Assembly (NCBI RefSeq): GCF_000009985.1
Contig: NC_007626.1
Location: forward strand, 1,636,745 to 1,700,744
Source: Paramagnetospirillum magneticum AMB-1
GTDB taxonomy: Bacteria > Pseudomonadota > Alphaproteobacteria > Rhodospirillales > Magnetospirillaceae
Reading direction: 5' to 3'
Length of the DNA stretch: 64,000 nt
The notes beneath the pieces were generated by a model. It was not told the DNA's origin, ran no database searches, and saw only the letters and a program-made list of their open reading frames with translations. Within the stretch, counting starts at the first letter, position 1, and every line of letters begins with the position of its first letter. The position numbers and the translations under genes were made by a program. Shown piece after piece: positions 7,501 through 16,061 of this stretch.

Positions 7501-8264
7501 AGACCGACCCCCTTCTCGACATGGTCGAAAGCGCCTCGGCGGCGCTGCGGCACTGGCGGGCGGGCGAGGCGGCCTTCGCCCTGATCGAGGCGCGCAACAG
7601 CGGGATCGCCGCCGCCCGCGCCCACGCCGAAAACTCGGACGCCATCGAACCGCCGGAGGAAATCATCGCCGAAGCCGGCCTTGCTCCAGCGCCTGCCCCA
7701 CCGCGGGTGTGCCACCGGCTCGGGGGCGATGGCCCGGCAATCCGTCGCCGTCTCGCCGGATCTCGGCGGATATCGCCCCCGCGCCGGCGGAAACCGGGTG
7801 GCGCGGGCCTTGGGAGGGGACGGGGAATGAGCATCGTCATCGAGTGCAAGCGACATGGAGTGGTGGTAAGCCACACCAACCAGCCGATTTGCCCCATATG
7901 CGAGGCGTCGCCTGCGCCCGGAGCATGCCAGCTTTGCGGTGAGCCTCTGCGCGGGCTGTTCCGCAAGCGGTGCCGCAATCCGCATTGCATCAGCGCCGTT
8001 CCTCCCGGCCCTCGCCCTCCCGTGGGGCATCTTATCGCGGCGCTCGATCATGTCGGATCTCGTCTCCGGCGGGATGCGAATGCCATTCGCCTTGATCCGC
8101 CATCCGTCACCTTCGTCACCGATAATCCGGGCGCGCCGATCCGTCTGGCCTGGACCGATTCCGAGGGGCGGTTCTTCACCCGCGACCTCGAGACGCAGCA
8201 CGCGATCAATCTGATCGAGGATCTGGCGCGGGCGCTGCGCTCGAGGATCGGGGGCGCGGAATGA
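7497..8264 (+). CDS. Composite phage ORF with zinc-ribbon part
   Basis: One open frame of 255 codons appears to hold two units. Residues 1-70 (MKTDPLLDMVESASAALRHW) are a helical protein. Residues about 75-110 are Arg/Pro/Gly-rich, as when a frame is read out of phase. From the ATG at 7827 (residue 111, MSIVIECKRHGVVVSH) a protein with CPIC, CQLC and CRNPHC pairs begins, a probable two-site zinc ribbon, followed by a folded C-terminal domain of about 75 residues. The 7827 start overlaps the stop of a third small frame. The stop overlaps the methyltransferase start. Confidence 0.55.
   Translation: MKTDPLLDMVESASAALRHWRAGEAAFALIEARNSGIAAARAHAENSDAIEPPEEIIAEAGLAPAPAPPRVCHRLGGDGPAIRRRLAGSRRISPPRRRKPGGAGLGRGRGMSIVIECKRHGVVVSHTNQPICPICEASPAPGACQLCGEPLRGLFRKRCRNPHCISAVPPGPRPPVGHLIAALDHVGSRLRRDANAIRLDPPSVTFVTDNPGAPIRLAWTDSEGRFFTRDLETQHAINLIEDLARALRSRIGGAE
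7729..7830 (+). CDS. Possible 33-aa phage protein overlapping the composite ORF
   Basis: The frame reads MARQSVAVSPDLGGYRPRAG and stops at TGA 7828-7830, which overlaps the ATG of the zinc-ribbon unit at 7827 (ATGA). That is the same coupling used throughout this block. It covers exactly the stretch where the longer frame looks non-coding. Confidence 0.35.
   Translation: MARQSVAVSPDLGGYRPRAGGNRVARALGGDGE
8076..8090. repeat. Prophage 15-bp palindrome, copy 2 (perfect)
   Basis: GCGAATGCCATTCGC is read in the zinc-ribbon ORF as the peptide ANAIR. Confidence 0.85.
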
Positions 8265-8890
8265 GCAAAGGATTGCAGCCCTTCGGCGGCGGGCGGGTGG
8301 AACGGCGAGCCGCCGATCTCTACCCCACCCATCCGGCGGGAAGCGTGGCGTTCATGCGGGCCGAGGGCGAGATCCTGCGCACGCGATTTCCCGTGCTGTG
8401 GGAGCCCGCGTGCGGTCCCGGCTTCATGGCGAAGGTGCTGGCGCTGCACGGGTTCGAGGTGGTCGCCTCGGACGCCTTCGATCACGGGTTCGGCGCGGCG
8501 GGCGTGGATTTCCTGGCCACCACGGAGGCGGAAGCGCCGGCGCTGGTGACCAATCCGCCTTATGACGACCTGGCGGAGGCCTTCATCCGGCATGCGGTGA
8601 TGACGCTGCGGCTTCCCTATGTGGCGATGCTGCTGAAATCCTCGTACTGGCATTGCGGGCGGGGGGTGACGCTCTGGCCGTCCGTCACGCCTTCGGTGAT
8701 CTATCCGCTGGGGTTCCGTCTGCACTGGACGGATGGCGGCGCGCCGCCGGAAACCCATTCGTGGATGGTGTGGGACGTGGAGCGGCCGCCGATCGACGGC
8801 GTCACGGCGCGTCTCATGCCCGCGCTGCCCAAGCCCGCGTCATGGCCCGATCTGGGGTTTGACGACTATGTGAGGAGGATCGCGGCATGA
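8261..8890 (+). CDS. Phage DNA N6-adenine methyltransferase-like protein
   Basis: The 209-aa product has an AdoMet-binding motif I (LWEPACGPGFMAKVL, about residues 46-60) followed by the catalytic NPPY at about residues 98-101, the order of N6-adenine methyltransferases. No target-recognition domain is evident, and it is short for a restriction-linked enzyme. It is probably an orphan phage methylase that protects or marks phage DNA. It is coupled by ATGA to both neighbours. Confidence 0.8.
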   Translation: MSKGLQPFGGGRVERRAADLYPTHPAGSVAFMRAEGEILRTRFPVLWEPACGPGFMAKVLALHGFEVVASDAFDHGFGAAGVDFLATTEAEAPALVTNPPYDDLAEAFIRHAVMTLRLPYVAMLLKSSYWHCGRGVTLWPSVTPSVIYPLGFRLHWTDGGAPPETHSWMVWDVERPPIDGVTARLMPALPKPASWPDLGFDDYVRRIAA

Positions 8891-9186
8891 GCCGGAGCGC
8901 GGACATCGTGGCCGGGCTGGCGCTGGAGCTTTTGCAGGGCGCGACCGGAACGCTCGACGCCTTCTCGCGCCGCCCACGGCCCATGGTGACGTCCCAGGCC
9001 TATGACCTGGCGCGGGCGCGGGTGGTGGAAATGACCTTCGCCGGCGATGCGGCGGGACTGGCGGCGGCGATCCGCAATGCCGAACGGGTGGTCGCCGTAG
9101 TCGAGGAGCTCGGCCGGCGGGTGCCCGATCTGATCCCGGGCGGTGTCGAGGCCAATCGAGCCGCCAGCTATGTGGGGGAGGGGTGA
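8887..9186 (+). CDS. Hypothetical phage protein, 99 aa
   Basis: The product is a helical protein (MSRSADIVAGLALELLQGAT) with no known motif. It is coupled by ATGA to the methyltransferase and by TGATG to the following gene. Confidence 0.6.
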   Translation: MSRSADIVAGLALELLQGATGTLDAFSRRPRPMVTSQAYDLARARVVEMTFAGDAAGLAAAIRNAERVVAVVEELGRRVPDLIPGGVEANRAASYVGEG

Positions 9187-9455
9187 TGCCCAGAATGCGC
9201 CACGCCCGCCTTCTCCGCCTTCCTCTTCAACTGGAAATCAGCCGGTTGGGAGTGAAGCGGAAGAAATTCTATCGGGAAAAATGGCTGCGCCTATGGGATC
9301 GCCTTTATTGGACAAGGGCATATGTCCCGCTGTTCCAGCGCGACCTTCCCGTCCAGGCCCAAGTCATGCGCCGGTTCCGGTGGGCGATGGCGCGGCGTGA
9401 CCGGATGGAAGCGCTCGGCCTTGCAAATACCATTCGCGGCGAGGCGGCGGAATGA
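9186..9455 (+). CDS. Basic phage protein, 89 aa, upstream of primase
   Basis: MPRMRHARLLRLPLQLEISR is rich in Arg, Trp and Tyr and likely binds nucleic acid. The ATG overlaps the previous stop, and its stop overlaps the primase ATG. The function is not recognisable. A degenerate copy of the prophage palindrome (9423-9437) lies at its 3' end, encoding ANTIR. Confidence 0.55.
   Translation: MPRMRHARLLRLPLQLEISRLGVKRKKFYREKWLRLWDRLYWTRAYVPLFQRDLPVQAQVMRRFRWAMARRDRMEALGLANTIRGEAAE
9423..9437. repeat. Prophage palindrome, copy 3 (degenerate left arm)
   Basis: GCAAATACCATTCGC has a right arm identical to the consensus and a left arm with two changes. Confidence 0.5.
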
Positions 9456-11497
9456 TCCCCAAGGGCTTTCTCGACGAGATCCGCGACCGGGTGCCGGTGT
9501 CGGCCGTGGTGGGCCGCCGTGTCGCCCTGGCCAAGAAGGGGCGGGAGTTTACGGGGCTGTGCCCGTTCCACAACGAGAAGACGCCCAGCTTCACCGTCAA
9601 CGACGACAAGGGCTTTTTCAAATGCTTCGGGTGCGGGGCGCATGGCAACGCGATCGGCTTTCTCGAGCGCGCCCATGGTCTGAGCTTCGTGGAGGCGGTG
9701 GAGGAGCTGGCGGCCGAGGCGGGGCTCGAGGTGCCGAAGGCCAGTCCCGAGGAACGGCGGGACGCGGCGGCACGGGCAAGCCTGTATGAGGCCAATGAGG
9801 CGGCGTGCGCCTGGTTCGAGCATCAGCTTACCACCACCAAGGCCGGGGCCGACGCCCTGTTCTACCTGTCGCGGCGCGGCGTTGCTCCTGAGACGCGGGC
9901 GCGGTTCCGCCTGGGGTGGGCGCCCAATGGCGATGCGCTGCGCCGCGCCTTGGATGCCGAGCGCTTCCCCGACGATCTGCTGATCGAGGCGGGATTGCTG
10001 CGGCGGCGGGACGACGGCACGACCGGGGCCTTTTTCCGGGGCCGGGTGATGTTTCCGATCATGGACCGGCGCGGTCGGGTGATCGGCTTCGGGGCGCGGA
10101 CCCTGTCGGCCGATCCTGGGGTTCCGAAATACCTCAACTCGCCGGATACGCCGCTCTTTCGCAAGGGCGAGGTGCTGTATGGGCTGTCGCATGCCCGCGA
10201 CGGCGCGGCCGAGCATTCCCGCGCGGTGGTGGTGGAGGGGTATCTCGACGTCATCGCCATGCATCAAGGGGGGTTCCCCTATGCCGTGGCGCCGCTGGGA
10301 ACAGCCTTGACGCCGGGTCAGGTGGAGGAGATTTGGCGCCTGACCCCGGACGGGCGGGGCGAGGGGCCGATCCTGATGCTGGACGGCGACCGGGCCGGCG
10401 CGGCGGCCATGCGGCGCGCCGCCGAGGTTGCGGTCCCGATCCTCAGGCCCGGCCGCTCGCTGCGCTTCGCCCAGATGCCCGAGGGCGCCAAGGACCCGGA
10501 CGAGCTTCTCAATCCGCCCGGCGATTCCGTGGGGCCGCAGGAAGGGGCGTTCCGTCTGGCGTCGGCGCTGGGGGCGGCGCGGCCGCTGGCGGATGTGCTG
10601 TGGGAGGCGTTGGTCGCCGAGATCCCGCCGGATACGCCCGAGCGCTTCGCCGCCCTGGAAGCGCGGGCCTATGGGCTGGCGGTGCGGATCAATGACCATG
10701 CGGTGCGGCGCGCCTATCTCGCCGACTGGCGGCGCAGGCTGGGCGAGGCCGAGGACATGGACCCGCCTGTTTTGCGCCTGGGATCGGCCAAGACCCGCTT
10801 CGCCCCCGCCAAAGCCCATCTGCATCTCGGCCTTGAGTGGCGCCGCGCGCTGCGCGATGCCAAGGGCGACAAGGGCGAGGCCTCGCCGGTCAAGGCGTGG
10901 CTCGAGGAGCGGGGCATATCCTGGGAGGGCGTGGCGCGGGCCTTGGGCGGCTTAGGCGTGGTGCGCGCCCGGGTGGTCAAGGGCCGATGGGACCGCCAGT
11001 GGAGCGCGGTCGAACCGGCGAGCCTGTGGGAGCCGTGGGCCGAGGCCGGCGCGCCGGTCAAGCTGATCCTTATCCCTGAATGGGAGGGCGGTCCGGGCGG
11101 ACGGCTGGTGGATCTGATCGGCTGGAACCCGAAAACCGACGAATGCCATTCGCGCACGGGACGCACCGTGACCCTTCTCGAGGATGCCGTCGCCGAGGCC
11201 ATGGGGCTGGAGGCGCAGGGACTGCCGAGCCCGGTGGCGATCGCCGCCTCGCCGCTGTCGTGGTTGCGGCGGATGGCGAAGGCGGCCGAGGCCGAGGCCA
11301 AGGCCCGCCGGGACAAGGCCCCACCGCCCGAGGCCGACCGCTGCGTCTATGTGGTCGATTGGGCGCGGGCCTGGGACGTCTTGGGCGGGTTGCGCCAGGT
11401 GGTCGCCGAGAGCGAGGCCCATTGGGATCTGGTGAACAAACTGCTTCGTCCGCCCCGGTGGCGGCGACCGGATATCGGCTATGTGGTGGAGGGGTGA
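9452..11497 (+). CDS. Phage DnaG-type primase
   Basis: The product has 681 aa. A CHC2 zinc finger (C37, H40, C58, C61) is at the N-terminus. The primase core follows, and a TOPRIM domain around residues 255-320 shows VVVEGYLDVIAMHQGG and LMLDGDRAGAAAMR, with the catalytic Glu and Asp pairs. The last 240 residues are a phage-specific extension, not the DnaB-binding tail of DnaG. It should lay primers for phage replication together with the downstream helicase. The stop shares a base with the helicase ATG. Confidence 0.9.
   Translation: MIPKGFLDEIRDRVPVSAVVGRRVALAKKGREFTGLCPFHNEKTPSFTVNDDKGFFKCFGCGAHGNAIGFLERAHGLSFVEAVEELAAEAGLEVPKASPEERRDAAARASLYEANEAACAWFEHQLTTTKAGADALFYLSRRGVAPETRARFRLGWAPNGDALRRALDAERFPDDLLIEAGLLRRRDDGTTGAFFRGRVMFPIMDRRGRVIGFGARTLSADPGVPKYLNSPDTPLFRKGEVLYGLSHARDGAAEHSRAVVVEGYLDVIAMHQGGFPYAVAPLGTALTPGQVEEIWRLTPDGRGEGPILMLDGDRAGAAAMRRAAEVAVPILRPGRSLRFAQMPEGAKDPDELLNPPGDSVGPQEGAFRLASALGAARPLADVLWEALVAEIPPDTPERFAALEARAYGLAVRINDHAVRRAYLADWRRRLGEAEDMDPPVLRLGSAKTRFAPAKAHLHLGLEWRRALRDAKGDKGEASPVKAWLEERGISWEGVARALGGLGVVRARVVKGRWDRQWSAVEPASLWEPWAEAGAPVKLILIPEWEGGPGGRLVDLIGWNPKTDECHSRTGRTVTLLEDAVAEAMGLEAQGLPSPVAIAASPLSWLRRMAKAAEAEAKARRDKAPPPEADRCVYVVDWARAWDVLGGLRQVVAESEAHWDLVNKLLRPPRWRRPDIGYVVEG
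11139..11153. repeat. Prophage palindrome, copy 4
   Basis: ACGAATGCCATTCGC matches the consensus at 14 of 15 bases. It lies in the primase gene and is read in a different phase (DECHS) from copies 1-3, so it is conserved as DNA, not peptide. Confidence 0.7.
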
Positions 11498-13035
11498 TGA
11501 ATAAGGTTGTCGCATTTCCCGGCAAGGGTGAAGCGCGGTCCAAGAAGGAAAAGCGCGGCGGGGGCGGAGGAGGCGGCGCGCCGCCCGGGGAGCGCGATGC
11601 GCTCGAGGCAAAGGTCGCGGAGATCAACACGTCGCATGCCTTTGTGCTCCAGGGCGGCCGCTCCTTCGTCCTGCGCGAGCTTATCCACCCCACGTTGCAT
11701 CAGCCGACGCAAGAGTTTCTGACCACAACCGCCTTCAAGGATCTTTTCGGGATCGATCGGTTTTACGACGCCGAGCAAGACCGCTATACCGGCCTGGGGC
11801 ATTTGTGGCTCAAGCACAAGGCCCGGCGCGGGTATTTCGGCGTCACCTTCAACCCCGAGGGCGCCCCGGACGGGTGGTATAACCTGTGGCGCGGGTTCAC
11901 CATCGAGCCCGCTCCGGCGACGGAGGACTATCGCCACCACTGCCGCCAGTTCCCCACCTTGACCGACCATGTGTTGAGCAATGTGGCGGGAGGGGACAAG
12001 GCGCTCGCCAAGTGGATATGGGCATGGTTCGCCCACATGATCCAACGACCCATCGAGCGGATCGGCGTCGCCCTGGTGCTGCGCGGTCGGCAGGGGTCGG
12101 GCAAATCCGCACTCGGCGACGCCGTGGGCATGCTGCTCGGCCCACACTACACACTGATCGATGATCCGCGCCATCTTGTGGGAAACTTCAACGCGCATTT
12201 GGCGTCGTGCCTATTTCTCCAGGCCGATGAGGCGGTATGGGCCGGCGACAAGGGGGCGGCCGGGCGCCTGCGCAGCCTGATCACGTCATCGCGGACCCTG
12301 CAAGAGCGCAAGAACATCGATGCGGAACAGGTCCGTAATCTGGTCCGGCTGCTGATGACGTCCGAAGAGGATTGGGTGGTTCCGGCCTCCAAGGAGGAGC
12401 GCCGCTTCGCCGTGATCGATATCGGCACGGGGCGCATGCAGGATCGCGCCTATTTTACGGCACTGTTCTCCGAACTGAAGAACGGGGGGCTTCCCCATCT
12501 TCTGCGGTTCTTGATGGACTTCCCCTTGGAAGAGGTCAGCCTTAACCAGCTCCCCAGGACCGAGGCGCTGTTCGAGCAGAAGGCCGCCAACTTCGATACC
12601 GAAACCGAGTGGTGGTACAACTGCCTGCAGCAAGGGGCCATTCTGTCTGGGCACAGGAAATGGGCGCATGAGGTGCCCTCGGCCGGGCTCTATGCCAGTT
12701 ACCTTTCATTTGCTGAACGGACCAAGGCGCGGCGCCCGTTTTCCAATGCTCGCCTCGGGATCAAGCTGCGGCAACTGATCCCTCTCGAGTATGGTTTCAA
12801 GCCGGGCAAGATCAAGGTTGAGGTGGACGACGTCCTCCCTGATGGCTCCCGCATTCCGGGCCGAAATGGAGACGGTACTCCGAAAACGGAGTGGGTCAAC
12901 GGCTACCAGATGCCGGGGCTGACCGCTTGCCGCCAGCATTTTTGCGCGATGGTGCGTCACGACATCAAATGGCCGGACGATGATGTTTCGGGCGCGCCCG
13001 ACTGCGAAAAGGCGGATAGCGACGCTCCGTTCTAG
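11497..13035 (+). CDS. Phage replicative helicase/NTPase (DUF5906/SF3-like)
   Basis: This 512-aa protein has a Gly-rich linker at residues 15-30 and an SF3-type NTPase core. The P-loop GRQGSGKS is at about 197-204, a Walker B-like LFLQADEAVW follows, and an arginine region is near LLMTSEEDWVVPASKEERR. This layout is that of primase-associated helicases (DUF5906, VirE/VapE-like). It is coupled to the primase by TGATG. Together with the iteron array just downstream it makes a self-contained replication module. Confidence 0.85.
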   Translation: MNKVVAFPGKGEARSKKEKRGGGGGGGAPPGERDALEAKVAEINTSHAFVLQGGRSFVLRELIHPTLHQPTQEFLTTTAFKDLFGIDRFYDAEQDRYTGLGHLWLKHKARRGYFGVTFNPEGAPDGWYNLWRGFTIEPAPATEDYRHHCRQFPTLTDHVLSNVAGGDKALAKWIWAWFAHMIQRPIERIGVALVLRGRQGSGKSALGDAVGMLLGPHYTLIDDPRHLVGNFNAHLASCLFLQADEAVWAGDKGAAGRLRSLITSSRTLQERKNIDAEQVRNLVRLLMTSEEDWVVPASKEERRFAVIDIGTGRMQDRAYFTALFSELKNGGLPHLLRFLMDFPLEEVSLNQLPRTEALFEQKAANFDTETEWWYNCLQQGAILSGHRKWAHEVPSAGLYASYLSFAERTKARRPFSNARLGIKLRQLIPLEYGFKPGKIKVEVDDVLPDGSRIPGRNGDGTPKTEWVNGYQMPGLTACRQHFCAMVRHDIKWPDDDVSGAPDCEKADSDAPF

Positions 13036-13053
13036 GTCGCGCCCTTGATAGGC

Positions 13054-13291
13054 TTTCCAGGCAAGGACGATCAGCCTGGAAAGAGAAGCAATAGATAATT
13101 CAGTCGCTTTCCAGGCATTCCAGGCTTTCCGGGCATTTTTGTCGATACATTCCATACGCGCATATGACGCGCTACACACGTAACTTACTAAACACTTATT
13201 AGCATGGAATGCCTGGAGTGCCTGGAAAAAGAAGATTTGTCAGATGGTTGCGCTTTCCAGGGAAGCATGGTCTGCCCTGAAAGCCTGGAAA
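13054..13291. repeat. Iteron array, probable phage replication origin
   Basis: Copies of the 9-mer TTTCCAGGC occur in both directions. On the plus strand they are at 13054-13062 and, as a tandem trio, 13108-13134. On the minus strand they are at 13074-13082, as a tandem trio at 13202-13228, and as a tandem pair at 13274-13291. A further TTTCCAGGG is at 13254-13262. Between the two trios lies a 67-bp AT-rich stretch (13135-13201). Mirror-image iteron trios around an AT-rich core, beside primase and helicase genes, are the usual look of a replication origin. The initiator is unknown. Confidence 0.7.
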
Positions 13292-13303
13292 ATGGAGGAA
13301 TTC

Positions 13304-13771
13304 ATGGGGGCTGATAGGGTGATCGAAATCGACGGAAGGCATGCGGTAACCGTCGAGCTTGACGAGGGCGCAGTCCTGGCGAAGGCGCTCCGCGATGTGG
13401 CGGCGCAGATCAAGGACGCGATGCGGACAATCCGCCGGATGCCCCTGCCGCGAGAGGTATCCGGCATGGCCGAGACCACGGCGTCGATCTACGCCGCGAT
13501 GGCTCAGACGGACGAGGGGGAAAGCCGGCGGCGGCGGCCGCCTTCGTCGGCCGCTATCGATCGCTGCGACACGATGTTCGAATACCTGATCAAGGTCGAT
13601 GATGAGGCGGCGCGGAACCTGCTCATGGTTCGGGGGATCGGCCTGACGTGGGAGCGGGTGATCGCGGAGCTCGATCTTGGGTGCTCGATCAGCACCGTCA
13701 AGCGGTGGCATGAGGATGCCTTGGTCAAGATGTTGTGCCTCATGCTCGATCGGGACACAAAAAAGGCTTGA
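13304..13771 (+). CDS. DUF6362-like phage protein
   Basis: The protein has 155 aa. The C-terminal half (RRPPSSAAIDRCDTMFEYL, then GLTWERVIAELDLGCSISTV and KRWHEDAL) follows the DUF6362 pattern, a sigma-like or HTH fold found just ahead of terminase genes in alphaproteobacterial phages. ATG 13304 was chosen over 13244 because GGAGGA precedes it and because the earlier start would fall inside the iterons. A late-gene regulatory role is plausible but unproven. Confidence 0.65.
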   Translation: MGADRVIEIDGRHAVTVELDEGAVLAKALRDVAAQIKDAMRTIRRMPLPREVSGMAETTASIYAAMAQTDEGESRRRRPPSSAAIDRCDTMFEYLIKVDDEAARNLLMVRGIGLTWERVIAELDLGCSISTVKRWHEDALVKMLCLMLDRDTKKA

Positions 13772-14124
13772 CCCGATTGGGCCGTTTTGTGGTAGATGTT
13801 GCGTCATGCTGTGACTGTTGCGCCCGCCCTGGGAACCCCGAGGCGGGCGCCGCCATTCTGGGCGGTCGCAATGCGGGGGACACCCCCCCCACCCCGGTGG
13901 GGCGGGGGGAGGGGAGGGGTAGCAATCGCCGGGTCGATGCCGGGCCGAAGCCCCCACCCCCCCTTTTTCGGGTCCTTCCATTTTGCCAAACGCTATACGG
14001 GCCGCAGGGGCCCCGGGTTTTTCTAGTGTTGCCGCCCTGAAATTGATGCAACGGGCCGACCGAGCAACGGGCAACACCCCCCCTGCAACAGGACGTCATT
14101 CCCACGCAACGCGAAGGTGCCGCT
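13772..14124. other. Intergenic region ahead of terminase, possible cos and late promoter
   Basis: No convincing gene lies here. The region holds an inverted repeat (GCGCCCGCC / GGCGGGCGC, about 13828-13858), long C and G tracts, and a G-quadruplex motif. In lambdoid phages the cos packaging site lies directly before the small terminase gene, and this region has that position. A TTGACC hexamer near its left end could be a late promoter -35. Confidence 0.4.
13899..13919 (+). other. G-quadruplex-forming tract
   Basis: Four G runs of 4, 6, 4 and 4 are separated by single bases (13899-13902, 13904-13909, 13911-13914, 13916-13919). One-base loops give the most stable parallel quadruplex topology. 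A C-rich strand complements it nearby. Confidence 0.7.
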
Positions 14125-15846
14125 ATGAGCGAAGGCCAGCGAATGGGCGTGCGCCAGGCGGCGAAAAAGCTCGGCCTCAACGCGAGCACGATCTCGCGCT
14201 ATCAGGGCGAGCCGAATTCTCTGATCGACAAGCGCGACCTGTCCTATCGCCGATCGGGATACAAGCGGCTTTACAATTCGACCCCGGACAAGACGGTCAA
14301 GGATCGCGACGGGAAGGAGGTCGGGTGCCGGACCGAGGCCAAGTGGGATGAGTCGGATCAGAGGCGGCGATACATCCGCTGCCCTCATTGCGGCGCCTAT
14401 CAGGTGCTGCGCTGGGATAATTTCCGGTTCAACGAGGTCGAGCCCCATGGCGCATATTTCCTGTGCGCCGATCCGACATGCGGCGGAGTGATCGACGAGG
14501 GGTATCACGACGAGATCCTCGCCGGGGCGATGACCGAGCGGACGATCCAGGCCATGGGCGACCGGGCCGAGGAGATCCTCGCCGATCTGATCGCCGGCAA
14601 CGAGCTCGGCGCCGTGTGGATCAAGACCTATCCCGGAGACGATTGCCCCGGGCCGGTGATCCAGCCCGAGGATCTGCCGCGCGCGCTCCTTCGTCCGCGT
14701 CGGGGTCGTGTGGTCGGGTTCGCCGGATGGACCGCCATCTCCATGACCGTCCCGTTCGACGACATGGCCCATGAGTGGGTGACGTCGCGGGGCAAGCCCG
14801 AGAAGGTAAAGGACTTCGTCCGCCAGGTGCTGGGCGAGCCGTTCCAGCTTCGGGTCAACGTGCCCGAGGCGGAGAAGCTCCTCGCCCGTCGCCAGTCCTA
14901 TCGGATCGGCGGCGTGCTGCCCAAGGGCGTCCTGTTCCTGACCATGACGATCGACGTCCAGGGCAACCGCCTGGAATGGGCGGTTTATGGCTGGGGGATC
15001 GGCCTGTCGTCCTGGCTGGTGGACAAGGGGATCATCGAGGGCGACACGGGCGACGATATCGTCTGGGCGCGCCTCGACGGCGTAATCGGCCGCCGCTACC
15101 GCGACGCCGCCGGCCGCTCTTGGCCGGTGGATGCGGTCGGGGTCGATACGGGGTTCCGGACCCAGCGGGTTTACCGCTGGGTGATGGCTCACGCCACGAC
15201 CGGCCGGGTGTTCGCCCTCGACGGTCGTGATGGATGGATGCTTCCCGCCCTGGGGACCCCGTCGAAAAAGGACGTCGATTTCAACGGCGCCAAGATCGGC
15301 GAGGTCCAGCTTTGGCCGGTGGGGACCTGGGACCTCAAGGCCGATCATTACGCCGCGCTGGCCAAGTTCGCCAACGGTCCGGACGCGGCGGGCAAGTGGG
15401 CGGATGGCGTGGTCATCTATCCCGACGCCTGCGACCGGGAGTATTTCGAGCAACTCACCGCCGAGTACCTTCGCGAGGATTTCGACCAGTGGGGTCGCCC
15501 GGTGTCGTCCTGGCATCGCCGCTCCAAGGGCAAGCCCAACGAAGGCCTCGACCTGGCGGTCTACGGCCGCGCCCTGGCGCACCACCTCTCGGACAGCCTG
15601 ACGGCGGACCAGTGGAAAGCGCTTGCCACTGCCCGTGCCGCCGATCCCAAGGCCGCCCAGACCGATATCGAGGAATATGCCCGTCGCCTCGCCGAGGCCC
15701 GGGCCGAGGCCTCGGGCGAGGGGGTGTCGGAGGAGGCCTCGGCCTTCATCGAGGGGGAAGGCGGGCGCCCGCCTGCGAATGCCATTCGCAGCCACGACGG
15801 CGGCGGGTTCATCGATCGGGATACGAAAATATACGACCGCTTTTGA
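14125..15846 (+). pseudogene. Terminase small/large subunit fusion, packaging ATPase deleted
   Basis: Residues 1-27 (MGVRQAAKKLGLNASTISRY) are the HTH of a Nu1-like small terminase. From about residue 28 (GEPNSLIDKRDLSYRR) the protein aligns with the GpA large terminase at a point after its Walker A and B motifs, and continues with STPDKTV, a SDQRRRYIRCPHCG zinc motif and the C-terminal nuclease. The product is 573 aa, about 100 short of a full GpA, and carries no P-loop. The fusion is in frame, so a hybrid protein could be made but cannot drive ATP-dependent packaging. The junction is near 14206. Palindrome copy 5 is near its 3' end. Confidence 0.8.
15775..15789. repeat. Prophage 15-bp palindrome, copy 5 (perfect)
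   Basis: GCGAATGCCATTCGC lies in the 3' part of the terminase gene and is read as ANAIR. Confidence 0.85.
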
Positions 15847-15857
15847 AAGGTGCCGCC

Positions 15858-16061
15858 ATGGCCATCACCCAAGCCGATATCGACCGCCTCGACAAGGCGA
15901 TCGTCTCGGGAAAACTCACGGTCGAGGTGGATGGGTCTCGCGTCACCTATCGCAGCATGGCCGAGCTCATGGTCGCGCGTGACCATGCGGTCAAGCTGGT
16001 AGGCGGCGGAAGTGCCGCGTCCGGGAGTGGACTGTCCGTCGTATCGTTCGAGAGGTCATGA
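15858..16061 (+). CDS. Head-tail joining protein gpW
   Basis: This 67-aa protein, MAITQADIDRLDKAIVSGKL, is a match in size and pattern to lambda gpW, including the TYRSMAEL stretch. gpW plugs the connector after DNA packaging. It lies between terminase and portal as in lambda and is coupled to the portal by ATGA. It looks intact even though its partners are broken. Confidence 0.85.
   Translation: MAITQADIDRLDKAIVSGKLTVEVDGSRVTYRSMAELMVARDHAVKLVGGGSAASGSGLSVVSFERS

Noticed and set aside
13054..13291. Repeat array considered as CRISPR
   Set aside because: Repeats are 9 bp, adjacent without spacers, and occur in both directions.
13983..14351. Rightward ORF before terminase
   Set aside because: It starts at TTG in the C/G tract, has no ribosome site, and runs out of phase into terminase.
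14023..15795. 590-codon leftward ORF
   Set aside because: It is antisense of the terminase fusion and has no recognisable motif.
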